Shown: positions 1 to 10,183, counted from the first letter of the stretch. The stretch: DNA of 64,000 nt from an uncultured Lutibacter sp. (GCF_947493565.1 NZ_CANLRG010000004.1:248001-312000); one strand, 5' to 3'. Translations and numbers: made by a program. Notes: generated from the letters alone by a model not told the origin.

Positions 1-2609
1 TTTACTTGTTCTTGTGTAATTTTACCTAATCCAAAATATTTTGCTTGATCACTGGCAAAGTAATATCCTGAAACCGATGCCGCTGGCCACATAGCCAAAC
101 TATCTGTTAATTCAACACCAATGGCTTCTTTCACATTTAGCAGTTGCCAAATAGTTGTTTTTTCATTATGATCTGGACAAGCTGGATATCCTGGGGCTGG
201 ACGAATTCCTACATAATTTTCTTTGATTAATTCTTCATTTGACAGTTGTTCATTTTTAGCATATCCCCAATATTTGATTCTTACTTTTTCATGCAAATAT
301 TCTGCAAACGCTTCAGCCAATCTATCTGCTAAAGCTTTAATCATAATAGAATTATAATCGTCATGATTCTTTTCAAATTCTGCAGCCAATTCTGCAGTTC
401 CAAACCCAGTTGAAACACAAAAACTACCAATATAATCTTTGATATTGGTTTCTTTAGGCGCTATAAAATCGGACAACGCTATTGAAGGAATGCCTTCTTT
501 CTTTTTTAATTGCTGACGTAATGTGAATATAGTTGTTTTCACCTTATTTCTATCTTCATCTTTATATACTTCAATATCATCAATACACGAGTTAGCAGGA
601 AAAATTCCAAATACCGCTTTCGCTTTAAGCAATTTTTGATCTATTACTTTTTGAAGTAATTCTTTAGCATCTTTAAATAAGTTAGTAGCTTCTTTACCTA
701 CAACTTTATCAGTTAAAATAGCTGGGTATTTTCCATGCAATTCCCAGCTTCTAAAAAAGGGACTCCAATCAATATATGCTAACAATTTATTTAATTCGAA
801 ATCTTCTATTGTTTTAGTTCCTATAAAACTTGGAACAGCAATATTCGAGGTATTCCAATCTATTTTAAATTTATTTTTTCGAGCTTCATCTAAAGATAAG
901 TATTCTTTTTTACTAGCTCTGCTCAAAAAACCTTCACGAACTTTAACATAATCGGCTTTTATATCTCCAATATATTTTTGATTGATTCTATTATTTAATA
1001 AATCTCCTACCACAGTTACAGCACGAGAAGCATCATTTACATGAACTACAGCATTGGAATATTGCGTATCTATTTTTACAGCAGTATGTGCTTTTGAGGT
1101 AGTCGCTCCTCCAATTAATAATGGAACTTTGAATTTTAGCCGTTCCATTTCTTTTGCTAAAAAAGCCATTTCATCTAAACTTGGGGTAATTAAACCGCTT
1201 AAACCTATTACATCTACATTTTCAGATTTTGCAGTTTCAATAATTTTGTCGGGAGCCACCATAACACCTAAATCAACTATATCATAATTATTACAACCCA
1301 AAACAACACCCACTATATTTTTTCCTATATCATGGACATCTCCTTTTACTGTTGCTAATAAAATTTTTCCATTGGCTTTACTTACTTCTCCTTTTTCAGC
1401 TTCAATATAAGGAAGTAAGTAGGCAACCGCTTTTTTCATTACCCTAGCTGACTTTACAACTTGAGGCAAAAACATTTTTCCAGAGCCAAATAAATCACCA
1501 ACTACATTCATACCAATCATTAAATTTCCTTCAATAACTTCAATTGGTTTTGCAACTTGTTGTCTAGCTTCTTCAATATCTTCAATTATAAATTCATCCA
1601 GCCCTTTTACTAAGGCATGGGTAATTCTGTCTTGTAATGTTTTTTCACGCCAAGACAAATCTACTTTCTGTTCTTTAGCAGTTCCTTTTACAGTTTCTGC
1701 AAAATTTAATAAACGTTCTGTGGCATCTTCTCTTCTATTTAAAATAACATCTTCAACATATTCCAACAAGTCTTTAGGAATTTCATCATAAACTTCTAAC
1801 ATTGTTGGGTTTACTATTCCCATATTCATTCCAGCTTTGATTGCATAATACAAAAACACCGAATGCATTGCCTCGCGAACAACATTATTTCCTCTAAAAG
1901 AAAATGAAACATTACTAACTCCTCCACTTACACTTACATTTGGTAAATTTTTACGTACCCAACGAGTAGCTTCAATAAAATCGATGGCATTTAATTTATG
2001 CTCATCCATTCCTGTTGCAACTGGAAAAATATTTAAATCGAAAATAATATCTTCAGAAGGAAAGTTAACTTTGTTTACCAAGATATCGTATGATCGTTTT
2101 GCTATTTCTATTCTTCTATCATAAGTATCTGCTTGACCAATTTCATCAAAAGCCATAATAATTACAGCCGCACCATAACGTTTTATAAGCTTTGCTTGAT
2201 GTATAAATTGTGCTTCACCTTCTTTTAAACTAATTGAATTTACTACACATTTACCTTGAGCCACTTGCAAACCCGCTTCAATAATTTCCCATTTAGAACT
2301 ATCAATCATGATAGGTACACGTGCAATATCTGGTTCTGCTGCAATTAGGTTCATAAAGCGCACCATAGAATCTTTTCCATCAATCAACCCATCATCCATA
2401 TTGATGTCTATAATTTGCGCTCCTCCTTCAACTTGATGACGTGCAATTGCTAAAGCCTCGTCAAATTTTTCTTCTTTAATTAATCGTAAAAATTTACGAG
2501 AGCCTGCTACATTGGTACGTTCTCCTACATTAATAAAGTTACTATCTGGAGTAATAATCAAAGGCTCTAAACCTGATAATTTTAAGTATTTTTTAGTTTC
2601 ATTCATCAT
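1..2609 (-). CDS. metH: Cobalamin-dependent methionine synthase, pterin/B12/activation part (3' end cut by window)
   Basis: This is the second half of a split MetH: it transfers the methyl group of 5-methyltetrahydrofolate through cobalamin to homocysteine bound by the partner protein. The translation shows a pterin-binding TIM barrel ([12 protein letters not shown] near residue 25, then IDINMDDG), the cap, the B12 ligand motif [12 protein letters not shown] near residue 421, and the SAM-binding activation domain ([12 protein letters not shown] and [19 protein letters not shown]). The homocysteine-binding domain is absent and is the gene just upstream. The start ATG overlaps that gene's stop as ATGA, so the two are probably translationally coupled. 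About 869 codons are visible; judging from other MetH proteins only some tens of C-terminal residues are missing past base 1. Family assignment is certain. Confidence 0.96.
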   Translation of the reverse strand, partial: MMNETKKYLKLSGLEPLIITPDSNFINVGERTNVAGSRKFLRLIKEEKFDEALAIARHQVEGGAQIIDINMDDGLIDGKDSMVRFMNLIAAEPDIARVPIMIDSSKWEIIEAGLQVAQGKCVVNSISLKEGEAQFIHQAKLIKRYGAAVIIMAFDEIGQADTYDRRIEIAKRSYDILVNKVNFPSEDIIFDLNIFPVATGMDEHKLNAIDFIEATRWVRKNLPNVSVSGGVSNVSFSFRGNNVVREAMHSVFLYYAIKAGMNMGIVNPTMLEVYDEIPKDLLEYVEDVILNRREDATERLLNFAETVKGTAKEQKVDLSWREKTLQDRITHALVKGLDEFIIEDIEEARQQVAKPIEVIEGNLMIGMNVVGDLFGSGKMFLPQVVKSARVMKKAVAYLLPYIEAEKGEVSKANGKILLATVKGDVHDIGKNIVGVVLGCNNYDIVDLGVMVAPDKIIETAKSENVDVIGLSGLITPSLDEMAFLAKEMERLKFKVPLLIGGATTSKAHTAVKIDTQYSNAVVHVNDASRAVTVVGDLLNNRINQKYIGDIKADYVKVREGFLSRASKKEYLSLDEARKNKFKIDWNTSNIAVPSFIGTKTIEDFELNKLLAYIDWSPFFRSWELHGKYPAILTDKVVGKEATNLFKDAKELLQKVIDQKLLKAKAVFGIFPANSCIDDIEVYKDEDRNKVKTTIFTLRQQLKKKEGIPSIALSDFIAPKETNIKDYIGSFCVSTGFGTAELAAEFEKNHDDYNSIMIKALADRLAEAFAEYLHEKVRIKYWGYAKNEQLSNEELIKENYVGIRPAPGYPACPDHNEKTTIWQLLNVKEAIGVELTDSLAMWPAASVSGYYFASDQAKYFGLGKITQEQV

Positions 2610-3598
2610 ACAACATACCTTGGTTTATAATTTTCTACTAAATTGGAAATTGCTTTTATATGTGCTGGTGTTGTTCCACAACAACCTCCAATAATATTTA
2701 CCAAACTTTTATCTAAATATTCTTTAATTTGAGCAGCCATTTCCTCTGGTGTTTCATCATATTCTCCAAAAGCATTTGGCAAACCAGCATTTGGATGCGC
2801 TGAAATTCCTATGTTAGATTTTTGAGCCAGAACTTCTAAATGAGGTGTTAATTGCTTTGCCCCTAACGCACAATTAAAACCTATAGAAACTAATGGAATA
2901 TGTTCAACTGAAATTAAAAATGCTTCAGCTGTTTGTCCAGACAAAGTTCTTCCACTTGCATCCGTAATAGTTCCGCTCAACATAATAGGTATTTCCATCT
3001 CTCTTTCTTCTTTTACTTCCTCTATAGCAAACAATGCAGCCTTGGCATTAAGTGTATCAAAAACTGTTTCAACCAATAATACATCGGCACCCCCATCAAT
3101 TAAAGCCTCAACTTGTTGTTTATAAGCTTTTCTTAAATCTTCAAAAGTAACCGCTCTAAACCCTGGATCATTTACATCAGGTGACATACTTGCGGTTCTA
3201 TTTGTTGGTCCAATTGAACCTGCTACAAAACGTGGCTTTAATGGATTTTTTAAAGTAAATTCTTCAGCGATTTCTTTGGCAATTTTAGCTGATTGATAAT
3301 TGAGTTCGTACACATATTCTTCCATTCCATAATCTGCCATGGCAATAGTTGTACTTGAAAAGGTATTGGTCTCTATAATATCAGCTCCTGCTTCTAAATA
3401 TTTTTTATGAATTTCTTTAATAGCTTGTGGCTGCGTTATAGAAAGCATATCATTATTCCCTTTTACTGAAATATGATACTCTTTAAATTGTTCGCCTCTA
3501 TAGTCTTCTTCAGAAAATTTATATTGCTGAATCATGGTTCCCATGGCACCATCAAGTACTAAAATTCTATGCTGTAGTATGTTTTTAAATTCTTCCAT
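2606..3598 (-). CDS. metH: Homocysteine-binding subunit of split methionine synthase
   Basis: 330 aa homocysteine S-methyltransferase domain, equivalent to the N-terminal barrel of ordinary MetH. It opens with [15 protein letters not shown] and carries the zinc-binding cysteines in GFNCALGA and in [11 protein letters not shown] near the C terminus. It binds and activates homocysteine; the methylcobalamin comes from the downstream gene, whose ATG overlaps this stop. The gene is the first of its transcript and lies 68 bases behind a SAM-I riboswitch, so it should be shut down when S-adenosylmethionine is plentiful. The split into two adjacent genes is a pattern I know from other Bacteroidota. 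Confidence 0.95.
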   Translation of the reverse strand: MEEFKNILQHRILVLDGAMGTMIQQYKFSEEDYRGEQFKEYHISVKGNNDMLSITQPQAIKEIHKKYLEAGADIIETNTFSSTTIAMADYGMEEYVYELNYQSAKIAKEIAEEFTLKNPLKPRFVAGSIGPTNRTASMSPDVNDPGFRAVTFEDLRKAYKQQVEALIDGGADVLLVETVFDTLNAKAALFAIEEVKEEREMEIPIMLSGTITDASGRTLSGQTAEAFLISVEHIPLVSIGFNCALGAKQLTPHLEVLAQKSNIGISAHPNAGLPNAFGEYDETPEEMAAQIKEYLDKSLVNIIGGCCGTTPAHIKAISNLVENYKPRYVV

Positions 3599-3666
3599 CG
3601 TAAATAATTACCATAAATTGTAGATTATTATTAAAAAAGAAGAAGTTACTTTGTGAAGTATTCTTA

Positions 3667-3769
3667 GTTATCTTCCCACAAATGTATGCGGTAGAATGTA
3701 GCACCTTCTTTAACAATAAAGGGTTGCTAAGGCTTCATCAGGTCTATTCCCTCTGCCTTTCTTAATAAC
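3667..3769 (-). ncRNA. SAM-I (S-box) riboswitch ahead of metH1-metH2
   Basis: On the minus strand the leader shows the S-box core in order: AAGAAAGGCAGAGGGA, then GATGAAGCCTTAGCAACC, then AAGGTGCTACATTCTACC, closed by a P1 stem GTTAT (3769-3765) with ATAAC (3671-3667). Binding of S-adenosylmethionine is expected to lower metH expression. Downstream of the aptamer a short stem TACTT/AAGTA is followed by a U-rich stretch with six Us, which might be a weak terminator; otherwise control would be translational. The core is nearly identical to the second copy at 15246-15342. Confidence 0.94.
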
Positions 3770-3797
3770 AATTTCAGTTTATTTATGAACTTTTGTG

Positions 3798-3829
3798 CAA
3801 ATAAACGGCTTATTCCTTTTATTTACAAA
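3798..3829 (-). promoter_or_regulatory. Promoter of the SAM-I/metH transcript
   Basis: Minus strand: TTTG at 3829-3826, a 20-nt spacer, then TTTATTTG at 3805-3798. This fits the Bacteroidota sigma-A pattern except for one base of the -7 element (TT instead of TA). It sits 29 nt upstream of the aptamer, the right place for it. The other SAM-I leader has the same variant -7. Confidence 0.6.
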
Positions 3830-3846
3830 TGATTTTAAAATTTTAT

Positions 3847-4428
3847 CTATTTTGACAACAAATTCTTAGTTAATTCATTTAATTGCAAAACCTTAGTAGA
3901 AAAATCAGCTTTCAAAGTATTTCTATATACATTTAAATTTTTTGCTAAATTATCAATCTCATTAGGAATCACACTCTCTAAAAACTGACGCAATCTTTTG
4001 GCCAATGTTGGCGATTGCCCATTGGTTGAAATTGCAATTTTAACAGCTCCTTTGGTTACAATTCCTCCCATATAAAAATCACAATACGGTGGGTTATCAG
4101 CAACATTGACCAATAAATTTTTAGCCTTACAATGCTGATATGCTTTGGTGTTTACCTTTAAAGAATTTGTACAAATAATCACCAAGTGTTTATCTTTTAA
4201 AAAAGACTTTTTATAAGAACTTTTTATAAGTTCCACATGATGTTTTTTAGATAATTCAATTAATTCAGGCGCAAAAGTTAAAGATACCATAGTTACCTTA
4301 GCATTCGGGCTCGATTTTAACAAAAAAGTTAATTTTTCTAACCCAACATTACCTCCTCCAATAATTAACACTTGAAGTTCAGACACTTTTAAAAAAACTG
4401 GATACAATTCGTTATGTTTTGCACTCAT
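3847..4428 (-). CDS. Precorrin-2 dehydrogenase / sirohydrochlorin ferrochelatase-like (Met8/CysG N-terminal type)
   Basis: 193 aa protein with an NAD-binding Rossmann start (YPVFLKVSELQVLIIGGGNVGLEK) and the family block NVADNPPYCDFYMGGIVTKGAVKIAISTNGQSP, cited here in parts; this is the oxidation and possibly iron-insertion step from precorrin-2 to siroheme. It corresponds to the N-terminal third of E. coli CysG without the methyltransferase, which is the separate gene just upstream (11-nt gap). Siroheme is the cofactor of the sulfite reductase encoded first in this run, so the three genes form a logical unit. Whether it also inserts iron cannot be read from the sequence. Confidence 0.88.
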   Translation of the reverse strand: MSAKHNELYPVFLKVSELQVLIIGGGNVGLEKLTFLLKSSPNAKVTMVSLTFAPELIELSKKHHVELIKSSYKKSFLKDKHLVIICTNSLKVNTKAYQHCKAKNLLVNVADNPPYCDFYMGGIVTKGAVKIAISTNGQSPTLAKRLRQFLESVIPNEIDNLAKNLNVYRNTLKADFSTKVLQLNELTKNLLSK

Positions 4429-4439
4429 TATTATTCCTT

Positions 4440-5210
4440 TTATGCAGGTAAATAAGTAAACTCTTCATAAAATGAGCGTAGCTTTACACTTTCTTTTACC
4501 ACTTCACCAACAATAATAATAGCTGGTGATGATAGTTTTTTTTGCTCAACCACCTCTTGAATTGAATTTATGGTACCTACTCCTATTTTTTCATTACTAG
4601 TTGTTCCATTTTGAATAATTGCAGTTGGAATATCTCCTTTACCATACTTTCTAAATATGGGAACAATCTTAGCAAGTTTACTCATTCCCATTAAAATAAC
4701 TACCGTAGCTGTAGATTGAGCTGCCAAATAGATATCTTTAGATAATTTATTATCTGAAGTGGTTCCAGTAATTACCCAAAAGCTCTCAGAAACACCTCTT
4801 TTGGTTAATGCTATTCCTGCGCTTGCAGGAACTGCCATAGATGAGGAAATACCTGAAATTATTTCTGTTTCTATCCCAAAAGAAGTTAAATAATCTATTT
4901 CTTCACCACCTCTTCCAAAAATAAATGGATCTCCTCCTTTTAATCTTACAACATTGCCGTATTCAAAAGCATTTTCCAACATTAATTTATGAATTTCTTC
5001 TTGTGAAAAACTATGTATTCCTTTACGCTTTCCTACAAAAATTTTTTTAGCTGTTACTGAAACATAGCTCAATAAATCACGATTAACTAAAGCATCATAA
5101 AGCACTACTTTTGCGTTTTTTAATGCATTTACTCCTTTAACAGTAATTAAATCTGGATCACCAGGTCCTGCACCAATTAAAGTTACTTTTGGTTTTTTAT
5201 TGTTTTTCAT
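4440..5210 (-). CDS. cobA: Uroporphyrinogen-III C-methyltransferase
   Basis: SAM-dependent methylation of uroporphyrinogen III to precorrin-2, the first step to siroheme. The family motifs are clear: VTLIGAGPGDPDLITVKG at the N terminus, VRLKGGDPFIFGRGGEE in the middle and ISGISSSMAVPASAGIALTKRG after it. I place the start at the ATG at 5210 (256 aa); a longer frame from a GTG at 5237 adds nine residues not typical of the family. Either start overlaps the end of the sulfite reductase gene (14 bp with this start), so the two are likely co-translated. Confidence 0.93.
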   Translation of the reverse strand: MKNNKKPKVTLIGAGPGDPDLITVKGVNALKNAKVVLYDALVNRDLLSYVSVTAKKIFVGKRKGIHSFSQEEIHKLMLENAFEYGNVVRLKGGDPFIFGRGGEEIDYLTSFGIETEIISGISSSMAVPASAGIALTKRGVSESFWVITGTTSDNKLSKDIYLAAQSTATVVILMGMSKLAKIVPIFRKYGKGDIPTAIIQNGTTSNEKIGVGTINSIQEVVEQKKLSSPAIIIVGEVVKESVKLRSFYEEFTYLPA

Positions 5211-7290
5211 TGGTAAAAGTTTTAGCTCTAAATTCACTTACTTTTTCATAAAATAAAATAGCATCATTTAAATAGTTTTTTGCAAAATGTGTAGTAGGTG
5301 CATTGTTTTTAATTTGGTAAACTAATTGAGAAAATGTTTGCCCCAAATCAATACTTTTACCAAAAACCTCTTCGAATTGAGTTATAATTCCTGCTTGTGT
5401 ATTTGTTTTTTTTCCTTCAGTTATCAACAAAGCTTTAGCTGTATTTACCAAACTTGTGTAAGAATAATATATACTATCGGAAAATTGAAGGAGTTTTAAA
5501 GATTCCTTTGCATTTTCTAATTTTTCTTTGCTTTCAAATAATAAAGTAGCTACTAAATCTATCACTACACCTGCACATTCTCCCACACCTACGGCTTTTA
5601 TATAAGGGTTATCACTCCCCCAATCTACAAAATCACTTTCTTTTAAATTTGAACTATCTGCCAAAGGTTTTAATAAATTATAAAAATAAATTTCACCATT
5701 TCTATCGTAATACTCTAAAAATGACTCTTTTTCAATTTTATTTGATTTATAATCATTTAAAATAAACCTTAAAGCATTAGGTCCTCTTTTACTCGGAATT
5801 TTAATTACTTTATTGGCAACTCTACCTTTCCCATTTCCTAAAACTCCTCCACCTAATAAAACTTGCAATGCTGGTGCTACCAAATTTCCATACTTTATTG
5901 TCATTCCTTGAAATCCAATATGCGCCATAGAATGCTGACCACAAGAGTTCATGCAACCACTAATTTTTATAGCAATTTCTTTGTTTTTAAGATATTGAGG
6001 AAACTCATTTTTCAACACCTTTTCCAATTCTGTTGTAATTCCAGTACTACTTGCAATTCCTAGATTACACGTATCGGTTCCAGGACAAGATGTGATATCA
6101 ACTGTAGAATTGTAACCCACCTCTGTAAAACCTAATTTGGACAGTTCTACATAAAAATAAGGAAGAAGTTCATTTTTAACATGGCGAATTAAAATATTTT
6201 GGCGCAAGGTTAATCGCAACTCATTGGCTGCATATTTTTTAATTAAATCTGCTAATAAACGAGCTTTATTAGTGTAAAAATCACCTAAAGGAATCTTGAT
6301 TCCAATTGCTGAAAACCCCTGTTGTTTTTGAGAAATTACATTGATTGATTTCCATAGTTCAAAGGCTTCTTTATCTTCAATAACTACTTTTGGAGCTTTT
6401 AACTTTGAAATTGTTGGTACGCTCCCATATTTGGAGGCATCAATTTTATAAACCGAATAAGAAAGTGCTTTTTTTTCTTCAATTACCAATTTTAAAAAGG
6501 CTTTTAAACCAATTTCTTTAACTAAAAATTTAAGTCGTGCTCTTGCTCTTTTTACTCGTTCTCCATGCCTATCGAAAACTCTTAAAATTGCTTCTGTTAA
6601 AGGGATTATTTTTTCTTCTGAAATAAATTCAAATAAGGTATCAGCCAAACGTGCTTGTGAGCCTAACCCTCCAGCTAACATTACTTTAAATCCTTTTTTT
6701 CCATCTTTAATTTTAGCAATAAAACCCAAATCGTGCATAAAACTTAACGCAGTATCTTCATCTGTTCCTGAAAATGAAATTTTAAACTTTCTCCCCATTT
6801 CTTGACAAATTGGATTTCTTAAAAAGAATTCAAAAACAGCATGTGCATACGGAGAAACATCAAAAGGCTCATTAATATCAATTCCTGCAGTTTCAGAAGC
6901 AGTTACATTTCTAACGGTATTTCCGCAGGCCTCTCGTAGTGTAATATCATCTTTTTCTAACTGCGACCAAAGTTCAGGCGTTCTGTCTAAACTCACATGA
7001 TGAATTTGAATATCCTGACGTGTAGTGATATGCAATCTACCACGAGAATATTCATCGGAAACCTCACAAATTCTGTGTAATTGTTCGCTCGTTAATTTTC
7101 CATAAGGTAATTTGATACGAATCATTTGTACTCCAAACTGACGTTGCCCATAAACACCTCTTGCCAAACGTAAACTTCTAAAACGTTCTTCGTCAATTTT
7201 TCCTTCGTAATAAAGTTTAATTTTTTTTTCGAGGTCAATAATATCCCTCTCGACGATCGGATTTTCGATCTCGCTTCTAAAACTTTGCAT
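5197..7290 (-). CDS. Sulfite (nitrite/sulfite) reductase with C-terminal HEPN-like domain
   Basis: 697 aa. Residues about 1-560 are a duplicated nitrite/sulfite reductase: ferredoxin-like half domains (RLHITTRQDIQIHH, RLTLRQNILIRHV) and the siroheme-Fe4S4 cysteines near 402, 408, 447 and 451 (SCPGTDTCNLG and GCMNSCGQHS). It reduces sulfite to sulfide with six electrons, probably from ferredoxin since no flavoprotein subunit is present. The last ~120 residues form a separate helical domain (YYSYTSLVNTAKALLITEG then GIITQFEEVFG) resembling HEPN domains but lacking the Arg-His catalytic pair, so probably structural. The next genes make siroheme. Sulfite rather than nitrite is inferred from the cys neighbours. 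Confidence 0.9.
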   Translation of the reverse strand: MQSFRSEIENPIVERDIIDLEKKIKLYYEGKIDEERFRSLRLARGVYGQRQFGVQMIRIKLPYGKLTSEQLHRICEVSDEYSRGRLHITTRQDIQIHHVSLDRTPELWSQLEKDDITLREACGNTVRNVTASETAGIDINEPFDVSPYAHAVFEFFLRNPICQEMGRKFKISFSGTDEDTALSFMHDLGFIAKIKDGKKGFKVMLAGGLGSQARLADTLFEFISEEKIIPLTEAILRVFDRHGERVKRARARLKFLVKEIGLKAFLKLVIEEKKALSYSVYKIDASKYGSVPTISKLKAPKVVIEDKEAFELWKSINVISQKQQGFSAIGIKIPLGDFYTNKARLLADLIKKYAANELRLTLRQNILIRHVKNELLPYFYVELSKLGFTEVGYNSTVDITSCPGTDTCNLGIASSTGITTELEKVLKNEFPQYLKNKEIAIKISGCMNSCGQHSMAHIGFQGMTIKYGNLVAPALQVLLGGGVLGNGKGRVANKVIKIPSKRGPNALRFILNDYKSNKIEKESFLEYYDRNGEIYFYNLLKPLADSSNLKESDFVDWGSDNPYIKAVGVGECAGVVIDLVATLLFESKEKLENAKESLKLLQFSDSIYYSYTSLVNTAKALLITEGKKTNTQAGIITQFEEVFGKSIDLGQTFSQLVYQIKNNAPTTHFAKNYLNDAILFYEKVSEFRAKTFTNEKQ

Positions 7291-7388
7291 AATGTTAGAT
7301 TTTTTTAGTTAGTGGTAGTATGCTCCTAGTTCATAAAAAATTATGAATTTAATTAATTATATATATTATTGATTTTTAGCTACTTATA

Positions 7389-8636
7389 TTATTCGATAAA
7401 TCCAACCCCAACGGTATTGTTTGATTGAGGATCTATTAAAATAAAAGCTCCATTTGTTCTATGTTCTTTAAATGAATCGAAAAATATAGGTTTGTTTAAT
7501 TGAAATGACACTGATGCAATATCATTCATTTCTAAATTTGAAACATTGGTTTCTACACCAGAAAAATCTGTTTCAATTTTATTAAGTATTGCTGTTACTT
7601 TGGCTAATACTTTATTTACTCCATGCTGTAAAACATATTTTGATCCTGACACCAGTTGTTTGGCATCCATCCAAGAGATTGTTGCTGTAAATCGTTTGTC
7701 AATTTTAGGGAGTTCTGTTGCTTTTACAATCATATCTCCTCTACTTACATTTACATCATTTTCTAAAGTTACAGAAATCGAAGATCTTCTTGAGGCACTC
7801 TCGTATTTTTGATCGTTAAAATAAATTTCTTTTACCTTGGTTTTTGTTTCCGAAGGCAAAACTACCACTTCATCTCCCACTTGAATATCTCCTCCATATA
7901 CTTTACCTGCGTAACCTCTAAAATCATGAAATTCTTCTGTTTTAGGTCGTATCACATATTGTACAGGGAAACGCATTTTTCCATTATTGTAAATATCATC
8001 AGTATCTAAATTTTCTAAATGAGAAATTAAAGTTTCTCCTTGATACCAAGACATTACATCCGATTTTTCTACAACATTATCTCCTTTTAAAGCACTTACA
8101 GGGATGAATGTTATGTTTTGATCTTCATAATCACTTTTTTCAACTAATTTTTGAAAATCATCTTTTATTTCATTGTAACGATCTTCAGAAAAATTAACTA
8201 AATCCATTTTATTAATGGCCACAATTACATCTTTTATTCTTAATAAGTTGTTAATGAAAAAATGACGATAGGTTTGTTCTATAACACCGTGTCTAGCATC
8301 AATTAAAATAATGGCTGCCTGTGAAGTTGAAGCTCCAGTAACCATATTTCTAGTATATTCTACATGACCAGGAGTATCTGCTATAATATAACTTCTGGTA
8401 TTTGTTGAAAAATAAATATGAGCTACGTCAATTGTAATTCCTTGTTCTCGTTCTGCAACCAAACCATCTGTAGCTAAAGAAAAATCTAAATAATCATATC
8501 CCTTTTGTTTACTACTACGTTCAATTGCTTCTAATTTATCGTCTGTAAGTGATTTGGTATCGTATAATAACCTTCCAATTAAGGTACTTTTACCATCATC
8601 TACACTTCCTGCTGTTGCTATTTTTAATACTTCCAT
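7389..8636 (-). CDS. cysN: Sulfate adenylyltransferase, GTPase subunit
   Basis: 415 aa EF-Tu-like GTPase that drives adenosine 5'-phosphosulfate synthesis by CysD. G motifs: GSVDDGKSTLIGRLLYD at residue 10, DTPGHVEYTRNM, and NKMDLV; two beta-barrel domains follow. The protein ends after the barrels, so there is no fused APS kinase (as in NodQ-type CysNC). It follows cysD by 19 bp. The 98 bp between this gene and the sulfite reductase gene hold a small inverted repeat (7330-7347) without a U-run; I see no convincing promoter there, so the downstream genes may be read from the same transcript. Confidence 0.95.
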   Translation of the reverse strand: MEVLKIATAGSVDDGKSTLIGRLLYDTKSLTDDKLEAIERSSKQKGYDYLDFSLATDGLVAEREQGITIDVAHIYFSTNTRSYIIADTPGHVEYTRNMVTGASTSQAAIILIDARHGVIEQTYRHFFINNLLRIKDVIVAINKMDLVNFSEDRYNEIKDDFQKLVEKSDYEDQNITFIPVSALKGDNVVEKSDVMSWYQGETLISHLENLDTDDIYNNGKMRFPVQYVIRPKTEEFHDFRGYAGKVYGGDIQVGDEVVVLPSETKTKVKEIYFNDQKYESASRRSSISVTLENDVNVSRGDMIVKATELPKIDKRFTATISWMDAKQLVSGSKYVLQHGVNKVLAKVTAILNKIETDFSGVETNVSNLEMNDIASVSFQLNKPIFFDSFKEHRTNGAFILIDPQSNNTVGVGFIE

Positions 8637-8655
8637 TTTTTACCTTTATTGTTTG

Positions 8656-9555
8656 TTAAAAATACCCTTGTTGTTTACGTTTTTCCATTGCTGCTTCTGA
8701 TCTTTTATCATCAATTCTAGCACCTCGTTCTGAGATACTTGAATCTCGTATTTCTGCCACCACTTCACTAATTGTTGTGGCGTAAGAATCTACAGCAGCA
8801 GTACAACTCATATCGCCAACGGTTCTAAAACGTACCATTCGTTCTTCAACCTCTTCTTCTTCATCTTTATATACATGTTCTGAAGCTGACCAAATTAGCC
8901 CATCCCTAACAAAAATATCTCTTTTATGAGCAAAATAGATTGAAGGAATTTCTAAGTCTTCATTTTCAATATAAGTCCAAACATCTAACTCTGTCCAGTT
9001 TGAAATTGGAAAAACACGTACATTTTGCCCTAAATCTATATTACCATTTAACATATCAAATAGTTCTGGTCGTTGATTTTTTTCATCCCATTGGCCAAAA
9101 TCATCACGTACTGAAAAAATACGTTCTTTTGCCCTTGCTTTTTCTTCGTCTCTTCTTGCACCACCTATACAAGCATCAAATTTAAGTTCTTCTATGGCAT
9201 CTAAAAGCGTAGTTGTTTGCAACATATTTCTACTTGAATACCTTCCGGTTTCTTCTTTTACCTTGCCTTGATCTATAGAGTCTTGAACATGTCTAACGAT
9301 TAACTCAACACCTAATTCTTCTACTAATTTATCACGAAACTCTATAGTTTCTGGAAAATTATGACCTGTATCAATATGCATTAAAGGAAAAGGTATTTTA
9401 GCTGGGTAAAATGCCTTTTGGGCTAACCTTACTAAAGTAATGGAGTCTTTTCCTCCTGAAAATAGTAATACTGGTCTTTCAAATTGTGCTGCAACTTCTC
9501 TAAAAATATAAATTGCTTCGTTTTCAAGTGCATTAATGTGTAATTTCTCTGTCAT
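8656..9555 (-). CDS. cysD: Sulfate adenylyltransferase, catalytic subunit
   Basis: Forms adenosine 5'-phosphosulfate from ATP and sulfate with CysN. The PP-loop LLFSGGKDSITLVRLAQ is near residue 35, followed by MHIDTGHNFPE and GGARRDEEKARAKER, and the C terminus SEAAMEKRKQQGYF is a family hallmark. The longer frame from 9582 begins with GTG and runs into cysH; the ATG at 9555 gives 299 aa and leaves 10 bp after the cysH stop, so I use it. It sits in the compact order DUF2061-cysH-cysD-cysN. Confidence 0.95.
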   Translation of the reverse strand: MTEKLHINALENEAIYIFREVAAQFERPVLLFSGGKDSITLVRLAQKAFYPAKIPFPLMHIDTGHNFPETIEFRDKLVEELGVELIVRHVQDSIDQGKVKEETGRYSSRNMLQTTTLLDAIEELKFDACIGGARRDEEKARAKERIFSVRDDFGQWDEKNQRPELFDMLNGNIDLGQNVRVFPISNWTELDVWTYIENEDLEIPSIYFAHKRDIFVRDGLIWSASEHVYKDEEEEVEERMVRFRTVGDMSCTAAVDSYATTISEVVAEIRDSSISERGARIDDKRSEAAMEKRKQQGYF

Positions 9556-9565
9556 TTTATAATTT

Positions 9566-10183
9566 TTATGAATGCAAACCACATTCTCGGTTTTCTAAAA
9601 CTTTTGTTGGATCGAAATATTTGAATTCATTTGGTAAATTTCGTTCCTTCAAATAGGTATCTAATTCTTCATCTGTCCAATGATAAAAAGGACTTACTTT
9701 TAATAACCCATCTTTACTTTTTGATACAATATCAATACTATCCCTAAAAGCTGTCTGTCCTTTTCTTAAATTGGTAAACCAAACATCTGGTCGATGTTCT
9801 TTCATAGCTCTATTAAAAGGCTCTAACTTAACTTGTTCTGTAAACAATATATGTAATGGATCATTAACTTGAGGAATTCCAATAGTAGCGTCTCTATGAG
9901 CTGCTGTTTGCTTTGGAACGTATAATTTGATGTTTAAACTTAAAGAGTCTATCAATTCATTTGCATGTTTGTAAGTTTGTGGTGTATTGTAACCAGTATC
10001 GCACCAAATTACTTTTAAGTCTTTTTTCACCTGGGTGCACGCATGTAAAATTACCACCTCATACGGTCTAAAGTTTGTGGTTACTAAAGGGTTTTGGGCT
10101 ATACTTAAAGCCCAAGAAATTATTTCTTCAGGTGATTTATGTTGTAATTCTTTATTAATTTTTTTTAAGTCTAAATCTTTCAT
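9566..10183 (-). CDS. cysH: Phosphoadenylyl/adenylyl-sulfate reductase
   Basis: 205 aa CysH-family reductase releasing sulfite from an activated sulfate. Motifs: DTGYNTPQTY (62-71), LRKGQTAFRD (139-148) and the C-terminal nucleophile ECGLHS (200-205). Only Cys49, Cys61 and Cys201 exist, so the CC...CxxC set that binds the Fe4S4 cluster of typical APS reductases is missing. By that rule it should use PAPS, yet no APS kinase is visible in the window. Start: the ATG at 10183 overlaps the stop of the upstream gene as ATGA, preferred over ATGs further upstream that lie inside that gene. Confidence 0.9.
   Translation of the reverse strand: MKDLDLKKINKELQHKSPEEIISWALSIAQNPLVTTNFRPYEVVILHACTQVKKDLKVIWCDTGYNTPQTYKHANELIDSLSLNIKLYVPKQTAAHRDATIGIPQVNDPLHILFTEQVKLEPFNRAMKEHRPDVWFTNLRKGQTAFRDSIDIVSKSKDGLLKVSPFYHWTDEELDTYLKERNLPNEFKYFDPTKVLENRECGLHS

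Noticed and set aside
1054-1287. Plus-strand ORF of 77 codons inside metH
   Set aside because: Lies opposite conserved MetH coding sequence, has no recognisable domain, and reads as a shadow frame.
7330-7347. Inverted repeat TTCATAA/TTATGAA between cysN and the sulfite reductase gene
   Set aside because: AT-only except for one G-C pair per arm, no U-run on either strand; too weak to call terminator or operator.
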